Assembly: GCA_013398955.1 (NCBI GenBank)
Contig: VWPU01005228.1
Coordinates: 321,642-385,641, forward strand
Origin: Callaeas wilsoni
Taxonomy: Eukaryota; Chordata; Aves; Passeriformes; Callaeidae
Reading direction: 5' to 3'
DNA length: 64,000 nt
Made by a program: the position numbers and the translations under genes. Below the pieces are notes generated by a model. It did not search any database and was not told the origin of the DNA. It worked only from the letters and a program-made list of their open reading frames with translations. Shown piece by piece: positions 1 to 13,681 of the stretch; positions within the stretch are counted from its first letter, which is position 1; each line of letters begins with the position of its first letter.

Positions 1-73
1 GAAAGACCACAAATTCTGTGGGCTGAGAGCATTCCTCAAGAAGAAAGCAACAGAGAGGAATAAGGAAAGCTAG

Positions 74-530
74 TGTGGTGTGTTGACCTCAGCTCGCCAC
101 CAGATACTCACCACGCTGCTCTATCACTCCCCTTCCTCACCATGACAAAGCAGACAAGATTAAAAAAATGTGCGGCAAAATAAAGGCAATTTAATGATGA
201 AAGGCAAAGACTCTGTGGAAGTAAAGCAAAACAGAACAAAAATATATATTCTTTACTTCCCATCAGCAGCTGATGTCCAGAGACTTCCAGAGAAGTAGGG
301 CCTCAGTACATATCACAGTTACTTCAGAAGACAAATACCCTAATAATGAATGCCCCCCTCCCCTCACTCCTCCTTATCCACTCTTGCCCACTCCCAGCCT
401 ACTCCCCTTGGCACTGGGTGCCGGAGAGGCTGGTTGGAGAAACAGCCATGATGTTGTGCAGGCATTGCTGAGAGATAGCCAGAACACTGGTGTATTATCA
501 ATACCATTCTAGATATAAATATTCTCTTTG
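74..530 (+). mobile_element. ERV LTR fragment (3' truncated)
   Basis: The segment begins TGTGGTGTGTTGACC and continues with a ctctatcactcccc block. The same opening starts the complete LTR at 48289, which sets the orientation as +. Further matches to that copy are the 'cccagcctact' block near 392 and the 'aacactggtgtattatcaa' block near 483, so this is the same or a sister family. The last part of the LTR (the ACCCAATACA end) is missing and similarity fades near 530, so the copy is truncated. No gag, pol or env sequence lies beside it. The small open frame at 273-512 is inside the LTR and is not a gene. The 5' edge is well supported; the 3' edge is approximate. Confidence 0.8.
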
Positions 531-2861
531 AATAGTTCCCTTTGGATGTGGACCGCTCTTAAAAAATTGCAGTTATAAGAATGGACTTAATTTTGAAAAG
601 TACGTGATTAGTAATTTGTGATTCCTGCCTCAGGCATTTCAGTATTTCAATTTCATAGCAAAAAGATCTTTATCTTTTACAGATATCTTCTTGTTAGATA
701 AGTGTTTTGGTAGTTCATATCCTGAAAATAAGTCAGTGTCAGGCACAACGTGTTTTGTTCTTTGAGGAGACATGTCTGTTCTAACTCTTGATCACATGGT
801 TCTATCCCTGCAACCTGTCATAGATTTAGCTGTACAGCTTATAGCTAAAGACTTCTCTTAGAAGATTTCTACAAAGTAAACAGAAATCCTTATGGACAGT
901 TAGAAAATCTCATGAGAATTCTTTGAACTTCATCTTACAAGAAAAAGAATATCAGAAATAAAAGCCAGGTAGGGGAAGGTTTCTATTAAATATGTATAAA
1001 TGCATGTAGACAAATCTAGTATTGCTGTAATGTGAAAGAAATCAGCAACTACTGGAACAATAACTTGAACATTAATTTAACACATTTAATTAATTCCAGA
1101 AGGAAATATAAACAAGTGGAAGTTATAGAACTCAAGTTCATAACAACTAACATTATAAAAATGAATTATCCTGTTTTTTACAAATAACTTTTTCCCATGG
1201 ATAATGAACTCTCCACCTTGTGTGTTTAACCTTTTGTGGTATTATTATAACCCAGAAAATAATGACCTTCTGGGTCGCATCATTACCATGTTTTGTATAT
1301 TATTTCAACTGTCAAATTAAAAAGCATAATTTAAATAAAAGTAACAAAAATAGTTCTGTAAATGTGCTCTGAAAAAAAAAAAAAAAATTCCCTTGAAGAA
1401 TCTAAAGCTGAAACACTTTTATAGCCACCTCTACCTGTGCCTCATGCTCTTCTTAAAAGTGCTGCTTTTAAAAATGTTGAGATAATGAAACTCCAGCAGA
1501 TTTTTAAGCTTGTTATCATAAATGTACTTTTTATATTACCTGGGCTGGGGAAGGGGGAGTCAAAATACTAAAATCCTAAAGAGGAAAGACACATAAAAAG
1601 ACAATTTGATTAAAAAACATAAATCTCTGTTCCAACATGAAAATGAAATCTCACAGACTCTTCCTCTTTCTCTAAGTGTTCCTAGCACTTGCTAGCCTTG
1701 CTATTTAAAACAAATTGTAAGTCTAAACTGTGTGCATGCTGAACTGAATCCATCTGGAAATACTTTAGATGACAGGAAGCAACTTGACAGTGTCTCATTT
1801 ATGAGTTTTTCACCAAGAAATAAAGGAAGAACAGGTGTGGAAAACTAGGCAGTTTCTGGATAGTTATCACGTACATAAAATGTTTCTCGTATTAAATGGA
1901 TCTGTCATGATTCTTGAGAGTATTTCAGGAAAAAGTTTTGAATTGCAGCTCAGTTATTTTGTATTAAATAAACTTGATTTCTGTAACATTATGTCTGAGA
2001 TCTTGACTGTACTACACTTCAATTTCCATTGATAAATCTTGTTATGAATGATTAATACATGCATATGAGCATTACAGGCATAATTTCCTTCCAGCTACTG
2101 AACTAAAACTGGACAGTGATTTCTCTGACATTTGATGTGGTGCTGTTGCTAAGGCATAAATGACATTGAGCAATACTGAACAGTTGTCATTTTGGTGTTT
2201 ACCTCTGGCTCAGAGCACTTAGATATTTATTTTCTTTGCAAGGTCAAATTGCTTCCTCTTTTACAAACATGCAGAAAGAGATCAGATTTTATATGGAAAC
2301 CAAAAGAGCAAGAATAATTGTGGACTTCTTTTATTTAAATCAGTTACTGTGCTGCAATCCAAAAAAAAAAAAAAAAAAACCAAACAAGCAAGCTAAAAAT
2401 ATTGTAGTGTTAAGGGGTGCTTTAAAAAATAATGGTTATTATATCCTTGCTACTCTATATAATCAACATATTTCAATCTGTGTAGAATTAAATTTGCATT
2501 TCTCTCTGATTTAGAAAAGGATTTCAAACTGCAGGCTTTGTGATTTTATTCAATATATGGAAATAAAATAATTGATACTACTTTTTTCCATGAACTACGA
2601 AAAATAAAAGTTTCTGTTTCTTCCTCTGACAAAACCTAGTGGCTTCAAAAAGACAACTTAAAAAGGGGCAGATAATCTATTTCTGGATAAAGAATTCACT
2701 GATTAAAAGCAATCCCAAGTAAACACATGTGAGCATTTTTTGGTTGGACTCCCAAACTTGAACTGAATCCAGATTTAGTACAAAGTGAAAAAATTGGTCA
2801 AGGAAATTTGATGGAAGGCAACAACATGTATTTATATATATTACTCAAGAAGTTAACAGGA
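531..2861. other. unique AT-rich DNA, no gene seen
   Basis: I see no coding region or recognisable repeat. It holds an A16 run at 1372-1387 and an A19 run at 2361-2379; the second is followed by an A/C-only stretch. The short open frames at 1835-2032 and 2236-2514 have no recognisable content. Confidence 0.6.
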
Positions 2862-3248
2862 ATCATAGTTATAGAATCATAAACCGTAGAATCAAAGAGT
2901 GATAGATTCATGGAATCATGGAATAGTTTGGATCGAAAACAAATTTTAAAGATCGTCTAGTTTAACCACTCAGCCTTGGTAAGGGAAATATTGCAGTAGA
3001 TCAGATTGCTCAAAGCTGCATTCAATCTGAGCTTGAACACTTCCAGTCATGGGACATCCACACTTTCTCTGGGCAGACCAGTCCAGTGTCTCACCATTCC
3101 TATCATTAAAAAAAATAAAAATTATTCCTTGTGTCCAATTTAAATCTAGTCTTTATCAGTTTGGAACCATTCCCCATTGTCCTGTCCCTATAGGCCTTGT
3201 TAACAAATCTTCCTCCATCTTTCTTAAAAGCTTCCTTTAAATACTGAA
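2862..3248 (-). mobile_element. CR1 LINE, 3' end fragment
   Basis: On the + strand this reads as the reverse complement of a CR1 3' region. It opens with degenerate copies of the CR1 terminal octamer (tagaatcat / ggaatcatgg at 2875-2930), then the 'ttaaagatcgtctagtttaacc' tail. Next come 'ttgctcaaagc', 'gggacatccacactttctctgggcagacc' and 'ccattgtcctgtcc', which are the standard landmarks in order. About 390 bp survive, 5'-truncated as usual for CR1, with an A-rich slip (aaaaaaaataaaa) inside. Divergence from the family pattern looks substantial, so the insertion is old. The open frame at 3049-3240 is antisense noise. Confidence 0.9.
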
Positions 3249-4242
3249 TAGTGTCATTGTTTAACCCAAGCAAGAAACTAAGCATTTATATCTTCCTGAT
3301 ACTTTTACTGCCATGTCCAAAACCATAACATTCTGTGCTTATCCTCCTGTGATATCTCAATGTAGAATAGGAAAAAGTAGGAGAAAGTTATGAGGGCAGA
3401 CAAGGTAATCTCTTCTCATTTAAAGTCATATTAATATATCATATACTAACAGAATCCCGTCCCCACTGACATAATTGCTGTTTTGTAGCTTGTTGTAACA
3501 ATAAAGGGAAAAAATATGAAGAAATACTGTAAGGGAATCACAGAAAGTTCTGGAAAAGGAGAGTTAAGCAAAAATTATTATAAGATTTAGTTGAACCATA
3601 AGTGAACTGGTATTATCTCTGAGTCAATTGACACTTTAAGTGAAAGAGCTGGTGATTGCAAATGGTGAAAAAAAAGGTCTCCTGTTCTTTAAGTGTCACT
3701 ATCAGGCTTTTTTGAACTGATGACAGCCTTAACTATGTCAGAATAAAGCTTACAGTTCAGTGATAATCCATGACAGGTGACAGATCTTGTCTGAGACACT
3801 AAAAATCTTTCCTATACTCAATACTTTTTAAATTCTGTCTACACTGTTTTCTATTTATTTTGTTTCTCCTTTTTCTCCCATTTGGCAGGCTATGAATGTA
3901 AGATGCTTTTCTTCTAGGCTGCATATAAGTAAGCCCACAATGTGTTAAACTCTTCTGACTCTACGATCTATAAGCATAAACCTTAGGACAATAGTTTCTG
4001 AGTCATGATAGAAGAAATTATTTATTTAAAAACATAAAATTTTGATACACTCTGAGTTTTAAAATAACAGAAATATATATCTAACGTTCAAGTTTTTAAT
4101 TTATGACAGCAAAAAACAATGATGAAAGTACAGTAACAGCTCAAAAATGTGCTTTCAACATGATTTTATTCCAAATGTATAAAGAAAAATAGGAAAAGTG
4201 TGAAAGACTGACAGACAAAAACCAATACCCCAAAACCAAAAT
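3249..4242. other. unique AT-rich DNA, no gene seen
   Basis: No gene, RNA or repeat family is recognised between the CR1 fragment and the AAC microsatellite. Confidence 0.6.
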
Positions 4243-4352
<110 letters not shown>

Positions 4353-4392
4353 AAAAAAAAAAAAAAAAACCAAACCAACAACAAAAAAACCA

Positions 4393-5187
4393 ATGCTTAG
4401 GAAATTAAGTTATGACTGGACAGGTATCAAGGTTTTGGAGAATAAAAGATTTTTTTTTAAGTGTTATTATTTTTAATGGTTTAAAAAATGCTAATATGAT
4501 GTCTTTTAAAGTATATAATTCCATCAGCATTAAGATGTATAATTCACATTAGTACTAATAGTAGTTACGTATAAAAATCTTTTCTGATCTTAAGGGAAAA
4601 AAAAAATCTCTAATTTTTGAACCTGTGTATTACTTATCCACTAGAGCAAGTCTTAAGGAGGCATAACAGTCCATTGAGTAAACTCTTATTTATGTATTTC
4701 ATGGTGGTGAATTTATCTAACCAAGTGAAAGCTGTCTTCTTAGTTTATAATTTTGAACTCTGAAAGCAATTTTTTATAACGTAAGGATAAGTTTCTACAG
4801 ACTGTTGGTAGCATTATTATGTCTCAGTTTACTGAAATTCACCAAAGTAAAAAAATGCTAGGAACAAGACCAATATCTTTTAATCATTTACAGCTAGCAG
4901 AAATCCTCCTTTAACACAAAGTGTACAATGAAGCACTCATAGTATTTCTTCAAAGGTTTTCCCCTGGTGTCTGCATCCCAGAAAAGTAAAAAGAAGAAGA
5001 GAAAGATTTTGTCCTAGGAATATTACATTGCTGGATATGTTTTTTGTTTTCATTTTTTCATTATAATAATCAATTTATAGGCCAAAGACATTTTTATTTC
5101 AAGTAACATCTATCTAGAACTCTCAGAAAGCTCAAAGAAATTAGTATCTAACATCAAGATTCAGTTGCTTTTCCTTCCTAATTTCCC
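4393..5187. other. unique AT-rich DNA, no gene seen
   Basis: No gene or repeat family is recognised between the AAC microsatellite and the 3' edge of the minus-strand LTR. Confidence 0.6.
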
Positions 5188-6221
5188 CATATTGGGTAAG
5201 AGTGGCAAGGTTTTGGTAGTATGGGGACTGCAGAGGTGGCTTCTGTGACAAGCCGGTAGAAAGCTTCCCTTGTGTCCGACACAGCCAGTGCCGGACACCT
5301 CTGAGAGAGACCTGCTACTGGCCAAGGCTGAAACTATCAACAGTAGTGGTACTGCCTCTGAGCTAATCTAGTAAAGAAGGGGAAAAAACCTGCTGTGTGA
5401 CAACAGCCAGAGAGAGGAATGAGAGTACGTGAGAGAAACAACTCTGCAGACATCAAGGTCAGGGAAGAGGGAAGGGGAGAAGGTGCTCCAGGTGCCAGAG
5501 CAGAGATTCCCCTGCAGCCCATGGTAAAGACCACGCTGGAGAAGGTGGATGCCCAAAGAAGGCTCTGACCTCTCAGGCTCTTGACAGGACCTGTGGCCCT
5601 GTGGACAGAGGAGCCCACCCTTTAGGAGGTTTGCTGGCAGGACCTGTGACCCTATGGAGGAGCCACTCTGGAGCAGTCTGTTCCAGAAGGACTGCATGCC
5701 ATGGAAAGGATCCACGCTGAAGTAGTTACTGAAGACCTGTAGCCTGTTGGAAAGACATGTTTTAGAAACTTATGGAGGATTGTTTCCTGTGGGAGGGATC
5801 CCACACTGGAGAAGGGGAAGGGTGCAAAGAGTTACCCTCTCAAGAAGGAAGGAGCAGCAGAGACAAGTGTCATGAACTGACTGCAGCCCTCATTCCCAAT
5901 CCCCCTGCAATGCTGTGGGGGAGGGCGTAGAGAAAATCAGGAGTGAAACTGAGCCCGAGATGAAGGTAGGGATGAAAGAAAAGGGCTTAAGATTTGGGTT
6001 TATTTCTCATTGCCCTACTCTGATTTGATTTTAATAAATAAAATTATTTTTCCCCAAGTTTGTTGTGCCTGTGATGGTAATTGCTGAGTGATTTCTGCCT
6101 TATCTGAACCCATGAGCTTTTAGTTACATTTTCTCTCTCCTGTCCAGCTGAGGAGAGCAGGACAGGAGAGAGATAGAGCATCTTTGGTGGGCTGACCTCC
6201 AGCCAAGGTCAACTCACCACA
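5188..6221 (-). mobile_element. solo ERV LTR, about 1 kb, minus strand
   Basis: Read on the minus strand, the element starts at 6221 with TGTGGTGAGTTGACCTTGG and ends at 5188 with ACCCAATA plus two bases that are TG where the family has CA. These are the same two ends as the 540-bp LTR at 48289-48828, but the body is about twice as long. The body is GC-richer than its surroundings. It contains imperfect direct repeats of a 'caggacctgtg.ccct.tgg' motif (near 5585 and 5639) and a (gg)atcca/cacgctgga motif recurring near 5533, 5709 and 5800. An AATAAATAAA stretch sits near 6034. There is no adjacent internal retroviral sequence, so it is a solo LTR. No clean target duplication is visible: the 4-bp flanks TCCC and TCCT agree at three bases. 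Open frames inside it are spurious. Confidence 0.88.
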
Positions 6222-6829
6222 TCCTCTCTTTCAGAATAACAGCAATAGCTGCCACTGGCATTATTTGTACAACTGCAGCTATGCAAAACTGCAAATGCAC
6301 TACCTTTTAAAAACATACCTTTCCTATACAGATGGTTCATGCTCAAATAAGAATTTCCATTTCTTAATCTTTTTACATTACCATGTTCATGATGCATGCT
6401 CAAAGACTTGGAAAGCACTTTCCGTATCATCTTCCAGGAAATGCGTGAGAACAACAATAAGTCAAAACCTTAGATGCATGTTTTTGTCTTGGTACAAACT
6501 AGCAAAATCTAAATGCAGAGCAGTTTTTTGGGAATACACTATCTGACAATATATTGATCCCAATTTCTTTATCTATTTCTCTATTACCAAAGCATCATAC
6601 CTGGAATGAACATAAAGGAGATCTAAAATCCTTTTTTTTTCCCCCCATGCATGATATGTTTTCTAACCTCTTCTTTTAGGAATGGAGAAAGCTTCCAAAC
6701 AGAGCAGCTGAGGAGCTTCTCATTTAGGATAGTTCTCCCCTAGAAAAAGGTTTGACTGCCTGAAAATAGAAATCCTGTCCGTCATTTCCAGGTGTTTAAA
6801 AGATTTCAGGAACGCATTAGAACTCAATG

Positions 6830-7250
6830 AAATATATAAGCCATTCAAAGCTCAGGGCCTTGAGGCGCAGTTCTCCTGAAACTGAGTTGATCCATCTGAA
6901 GACAGGCTGTAATAATTGACATATTAGGGGGCTATCTTATCTCCTCTCTCTCCTTCACAGGACACAAATATCCATCTCGCATTAAAGGGAATAAGGGGAC
7001 ATTTTCGTGATGGAGAGCGCAGTGATGCCACCACAGTTGCATTCAGAATTAACGACCATTTCTCAAAGGCAGATAAGCACAACCAATGAAACCTTAGATC
7101 AAATGCAAAGAAACAATTCCCTTTAATGACAATAACTCTAAGATATGTGACACTACAGTGTAGAATATCAGAGAGCACCGTACAGCACACTTGAATACGA
7201 ATCAGCAGCTACTGTGCTACACATGCTTTACAGACAGCTCCACTATGCTG
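6830..7250. other. candidate conserved non-coding element or terminal exon
   Basis: The block stands out from the desert by its mixed composition, several CpGs and absence of low-complexity sequence. It has AGATAA motifs on both strands (minus at 6937-6942, plus at 7071-7076). A strong pyrimidine tract ending ttcacag (AG at 6959-6960) resembles a 3' splice site. From 6961 the + strand is open for 42 codons to a TGA at 7087. The minus strand is also open across it (6924-7190, 88 codons), which weakens the coding reading. I do not recognise either peptide. A conserved regulatory element is the simpler explanation, but conservation cannot be tested from one sequence. Confidence 0.3.
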
Positions 7251-10200
7251 CCAATTAATGTACCTTCTTCAGGCTTTTTACACAACCATAAGAGCAATCA
7301 TTTGTTGGTCAATCTAGATCTGTGTTCTCTGGTATTACCTTGGTGCTGTAATTTCAAGGCTCCTATTTTCTTGCACACCAGGGGACACATGCTACAGTCT
7401 TGTGACTGCTCATACATTCTTATTCTAAAGGCATTGGTGGTTCAGTATACAAAAAGCATTTGAAAACAGAAAGAAATTGAATGTACATTAGTAATTTCTC
7501 ACCAAATTGTTAGCATCTAGTTACAGCAAAGTTATTAGTATGGGTTAGATTTCTTTTTTCCTTCTTTCTTTTTTTTTTTTTACTTTGGGCTATAAGATTA
7601 CATTTTATAAGATTCTTAAGATTTAACATAAAGTGCTGCTTCTTAATGATGCAACTGACTTGCATAATGTTAACAACATAAATTAATTATGAGTTTCAGA
7701 GGAATTACTTGCAAGCAACTACAATTAGTATGGGAGCATTTACCAGGTAAATCTTCTTTGATAAATGAGTGTGATGTAATAGCTAAGATGTTAAAACATT
7801 TTCATTTATTTATCCCCTTGGGAAAGATTTAAGAGCAAAATGGAAAACACTAAAGATAATTTTTATGGAGTTGATATGCCTGACACAAACACTGTTTACA
7901 TCAAATAAGACAAATCTTCATTGAATTAATTTACTGAGGGAATTTAATAATGACATCTGAAAATCATTCACTCCAAAAAAAACCTCAGTTCTATCTTCAT
8001 GAAGTAGTCTTCACACATGTATATGTTAAATTTTAACTCTAAGTGAAAGCCCCCAATACCATCCCCTCCAAAAACTGCAATTTTGAAAGCCTTAGATCAG
8101 TCTTTCCTGACAACTTATTCTTTAGTTCTTTTGATTTGTTTTGCTTCTTTCTGAGCAGCATGAATAAAGTTTCTTGATTTGTCATTTGTCACATGATGTT
8201 GATCAAAGTAACCAGAGTAACCGAAATGATGATTAATGACTTAACTAATTTCTTCAGAAGACAGCTACGGATGTTAAATTTTCTAAACTGTTCTTTTACC
8301 TAGTGTGATTTGTTTTGATTCTCTACCATGGTTAGCTCTGTTCCATTTTCTTCTTGTTCTAGACATCACTCTATTCTTTCTAGTTATATTAATAAAAATA
8401 CCTAAACATAACTGCACTAAATTCAGGAGACTTATCTTGACCTGAATGGAGGTGGTTCCTGTAGCCATCTGGCCATGACCTTGTATGAGCCTATGCAAGT
8501 AATGGCTAATCTATGACATTGTGGTTGAACCTTTCTTTTAATTTTTTTTTCATCCCTTGTTCGCGCAAATCTAACAGTAATCTTCCCAGTAGCTATGACA
8601 CACCAACATTAAGCATCACAGGATTAGCGGAATTGCATTATGTTTGAAAAAAAGGGAATGTATAATGAACTTTTAATCTTGAATCAGATTCTAGAAGATA
8701 GACACTCTTACTATGAAGACATCATCATAACTGTCTTGAATTATCCCAGTTATTGGCAGCCTTAGCAGAAGGGTTTACAACTGAAAGAATGTAGGAATAC
8801 AGCTATTTGAGACAGGGCTTTTGGAAGAAAAAAACTGAAGCTTGTTGGAACAATAGTGTGAAAGAAAATCTTTTATCTTATCTCTCAGCTGAATTTACTA
8901 CTTCACTTCAAACCACTTTTAATGAGTAGAGGTTTTAACTCATTTCTATATTTCTAGTGCCTGATTAAGGATTTATCATATACTATTTAAGAGGATAGAA
9001 TTATATATTTTTAGACTCAATTCTAATGTAAAAAAGCATGTACCATCAATAGGAATCAAAAGCAGGTTGTCATGGTGCTATCTTTGCATTTGTTTGAACA
9101 AAATGTTTTTCATAGAGTTAAATGAATCCTAGTGAGTCTGAGAATGTTGTGAAAATCTAATATACTTTTATGCGCTTCCAAGGTTCACATCTGCATTCTG
9201 ATCCAAGTGGGGAACTGCAGATTCATTTCAAATGTATATTTGCAGCTACAGAACATTTCTGTGAAAGCACAGACACTGTGAAGTCTTTCTTGACACACAA
9301 TATTCACTAAGTCTAAAAGCATTTGAAATGTCTGTTAATGGATAAACACTGGCTCTGAAGATTGAAAATGTGCTTCCTGCAGAAAGTGATATACACATAA
9401 ATAAGCACAAGATGTAGGTATGAAAACAATCCAATTTCAAAGCAATCAAGAGGAAAAAGGTTCAATATATATGACCCTGCTCTGAAAAAAATTAGCTTTA
9501 GTCAGTGTTTGTCAGCCTTTCCAGAGATGTACCAATTTCAATCAATGAATGGTAACACCTATAAAAAACCACCACTAGGTTTATCAAGAACACATCAAGA
9601 AAGGCGAATTAAAATCCAGTATTGAAAAATTCCACATTCCACAGAGATAGATACAGTTCTGATATGGATAAGAAGCCGTCCTAGTTAGTAAAGAAACATA
9701 AGAAGGTTGTAAGCAAGTATAACAACACATAGGCCATTCTTTTTATAATGGTTATGTTGTGATTGCAATCACTTGAAACCTATTAGTTACAAAGGCCAAA
9801 ATATTTTTTTTAAAAATCAAAAATACAAAAGTTTCAAAAATTATATTTACCTACCTTTGAAGTACATCCTGGCTTCAGGTACTCAGTATTCGTTTCCATT
9901 TTTTCATTTGAAATGAGAAGTAGATGCTTACATTGTAACTCAGCTTGTCCTTCCCATTTAAGTTCATTATATATCTGGTCTTCAAACTACATTTTTTCAG
10001 CAATATTTCTTGTATTTCAGAATTTATGCAAATTGAAGCTTGCACTTTAAAGTGACAATCACTGTGGGCACAACCATCTGTAGAGAGACAATAACATATC
10101 CAACATATATAATGTGTCACAAATATATCCAACACTGCAAAAGAAATAAGAAGAACTATATACTATAGGCACACATCATGTGCCAGATAGATGAGTCAAG

Positions 10201-13200
10201 AGAGGACGTGCCACAACAGAGAAACAGAGCTACTTGATTTAATGTTTACGTGTCTTGGACAGTTACTTTGACAATCTTAATACACCCTTTCCATCCACCA
10301 ATGATCACAGCAGATGGTAAGCAGTTTAGAAAGACCTGAGAGAAGAAAAACAGTGACGTATTTACATTTGTGTTCTACAAGAAATATACACATCCAGAGT
10401 TATTCAACATTTTGGAGGATACCTCTTGACAATGAGGCAACACCCCAAATGCCTTCTATTCCATTTCTTTTTCACTTCTTTAGCTCTTAACAAAAGGCAA
10501 AGACATTTCAGAGACTGACGAAAGTTGAAATTTTTTTAATGTGTCAGCATATAACACCTCTCTTAAACCTCTCAGAACAGAGATACATATCAGACCCATT
10601 TGGTCCACTTCATCCCCTTTCAGGATTGTCACACATACCAGAACTCTTCTTCCTTATGGTACTATTAAAAAAAAAAAATTAAAAAAATCTGTATTTCCCT
10701 GAATAAGCTAATCATACCTGAGTACTCCCCTTTCTAATTCTACTTCTACAGAAAGGAACTGTGCTCAGTTCTTTAAGTTAAACACACATGAAAAAAAAAA
10801 GAAATTCCCCTTTTATTTAAAATCTAAATAATTTATCGGAAAAGAGTTGATCTTTGTGTAACAAAGATTTGTTTGTGGCTTTGTGTAACAGGATTTTTCA
10901 AAGTATTTCAGACTAACCTATTCATGTAAAGCTTTAAAATATGTCCTTTTTTAATGCAAAACTAATGAGATGTACTATTTACAGCGGCTCTAGTACGCTA
11001 TTTTGTCAGGATAAATAGAAACAACTACTGTACGTTATCCTTTTGATTGGTAGCTGCATAACTACCGTGATACCAAGAGCATTGTATCTGTGTTTCTAGG
11101 CTTGAAAATTGAATTGAAATAGCTTTGGCAAGGAGCTTGCTGAGTACTGTGAAGACATTATTTCCATGAGGCTTGCTGCTTCATTACTTTGGAACAGAGT
11201 ACATAATCAGGCTTCACAGGATTTTTTTTCTGTGTAGATGGTTAATATTTACCATTAAGGGAAAGCAACTTTCCTGCTCTGACTCCTTCAATTTCAGACA
11301 AATAGCAGCATCTAGACAGAGTTTTCTGTCTGGCAAACTTCTCCACTTGCCTTTCTCCCTTTTTGGAGATTTTCCAAGTGGCTATTTGATGGGTCTAGAG
11401 CAATACATGGCTTAAGAAGATTGGTTGAAAGCTGAACTTTATGAGACTGAAAATTCTGAAAATAGATACAAGAGTTCTCTGTAACATGAATTTTTTTCAT
11501 GCGCCATTTTGTTCAGTTGGACACGAGTAGAAAACCCATTTTTCTATATTCAGATATTTAGAATATAAACAATGTCTCTGTATATGTAAAGACACACAGT
11601 TCCAAGCAAGATTGGCTGTGATAAATTTATCTTCAAAACAAAACATCTAAGGATTTTTTATATTTTCTTGCATATTTTCTTTGTAATCAAGATTCATCAT
11701 CCAAATCCATTAATCTTTGACACTCTGACAGAGAAGGGAATGGAGCATGGTTTACTTTGAACTGCATTCAAAATAATTATTTGTCAGAAATGAAAAGGTT
11801 ACTGTTGAAATACATGATAATGGCACACTATTTCTAGAGTTCTATACATTTGCATTATATCTTGCTTATCCACATCGGAAAAAGATATTTTCTCTAACAA
11901 AGAATTAATTTCTCCACTGTCTCCAGATTACTTATATTTGAACCATCCAGAAACACTCACAGTAAGATATTTACTTTATCTTTAATTACAAGTATGAACT
12001 GTATAGAGCCAGCTATTGGTGAACTTCACTTGCCTTTTTCACTCATTTTACCTACCTGGAGAATCCATGCTGCAAAACAGACTTACAGATTCATGCTACT
12101 AACCTCAAGCACACATTTAAGAGTGCCCTTCACTGTTTATACTATTTGTAAAAACAAATGTGAATTGAGGTAGGCACAGATTACCTAAGACACAGGACTA
12201 CTCGAGGAAGCCTAGGATGCTTACTCTCTTAAATGACATGTCATGAATAAATATTTGGAATTACACTGGATGAGCCTGAGTCATATCTTGCAGTAACAGC
12301 TGGACTTGATAAATTTCACTGACACCAGAGATGCTGCATAAGAGCATAGAGTATATACTTCTGCAGGTACAACCAAAGTCTGTATATACATCCTGAAGCA
12401 TTCCTATCTCCATGTAGGTGAATGCTTTTAACATTGCAAAGAATTGGGAAAAATGTTCTGGGAAAGGCAAGTCAAGGATGCACCAGAGAGTAAAAGTGCT
12501 AAGGTTGGCAGATTGCAATCACAGGAGAACAGAAATTTATTTTAAGGGAGATGTCAGAACACTAATGTTAAATAACAAAAGACATTAACAAGTTATTTGA
12601 AATGATGGAGACTTAACACATTAGTAAATTAGGACAATGCAAGATTATTGGTAAAATCAGAATTTCACAGAGTCTGCCTAATATTAGGCTATGTCCTTGC
12701 AGCAATGAAAACCAAGATATTAGTGAAACTATTTAGGGAAAAAGATTTATATTATTTTTCAGTGAGCTACTCTCTTGACTCACGGTTCATCATTACACAA
12801 ATTCCAGAACTATCACAAACAAGGCAGCACTGACAAGAGCTGTTTTTAAACAGTTAAGCACTAAAAAGCTAAGAAATATTTTATAGTTCAGCAGTAGTTC
12901 TCATCAAAGACATTGTTATTTCAATCTCACTCTGCTAATCTAGCTTAAAGAATTTATAATATTAGGTTGATGACTTAATATTTTCTTTCTGTAGAGAAAA
13001 TTTTAATGAGGTAAGCAAATGATGTATGCTGCATGGTACAACTGAAGCATTAAAAAAATCAGTAATAAATAATCACATGTACAAAATATTTTGAAAAATG
13101 AGCTTGAACAAGTCTTTATAATAAAGTCATTATTTCTCTTATCATAAATCACTAAAGTTTATTTTCACTCACTAGATATAAGGCAGTCAAGGACAACTGT

Positions 13201-13634
13201 TTTAAATTTGTCCTTGCTTGTAATTTACCATCCAAGAAGTTTCTCATAACTTGTCTATGACTAATACAAAATAGTACTACTCTATGTGTATTTATATTAT
13301 CCAAAGTATTATTTAAATGAATAGAACTTCCACTCTAAAAAGATCTTGCAAAAATACTAGCTAATATAGATCAGTGTAATTACAGGGATGGGTCTGAAGT
13401 CCCAGTAGGCTGAGGCAGAACCAAACAATTTATTAAACAATTCTTTATTTTTATAAAAATTGCATCATTTATCTATCTACCTGAGCCAATGAGCAAACTT
13501 GCACTTTACTGCAAGAGTTTCATATTGTTAGAGGGGCCAATGATGCCTTCTCTAGTGATTGCTACTGAAAAATTCATGTCAATGGATGCTGTCCGAGCCA
13601 TTAAGCCTTTTTCATCCTGTTTTTTTAACTTCTT

Positions 13635-13681
13635 CCACAAACAAACAAAACCAAAACCAAACCAACCAACCAACCAAAAAC
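13635..13681 (+). repeat. A/C-only low-complexity tract
   Basis: Forty-seven consecutive bases contain only A and C, with ccaa, caaa and aaacc units. The strand has neither G nor T here. Open frames on both strands cross it and are artefacts. Confidence 0.9.
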
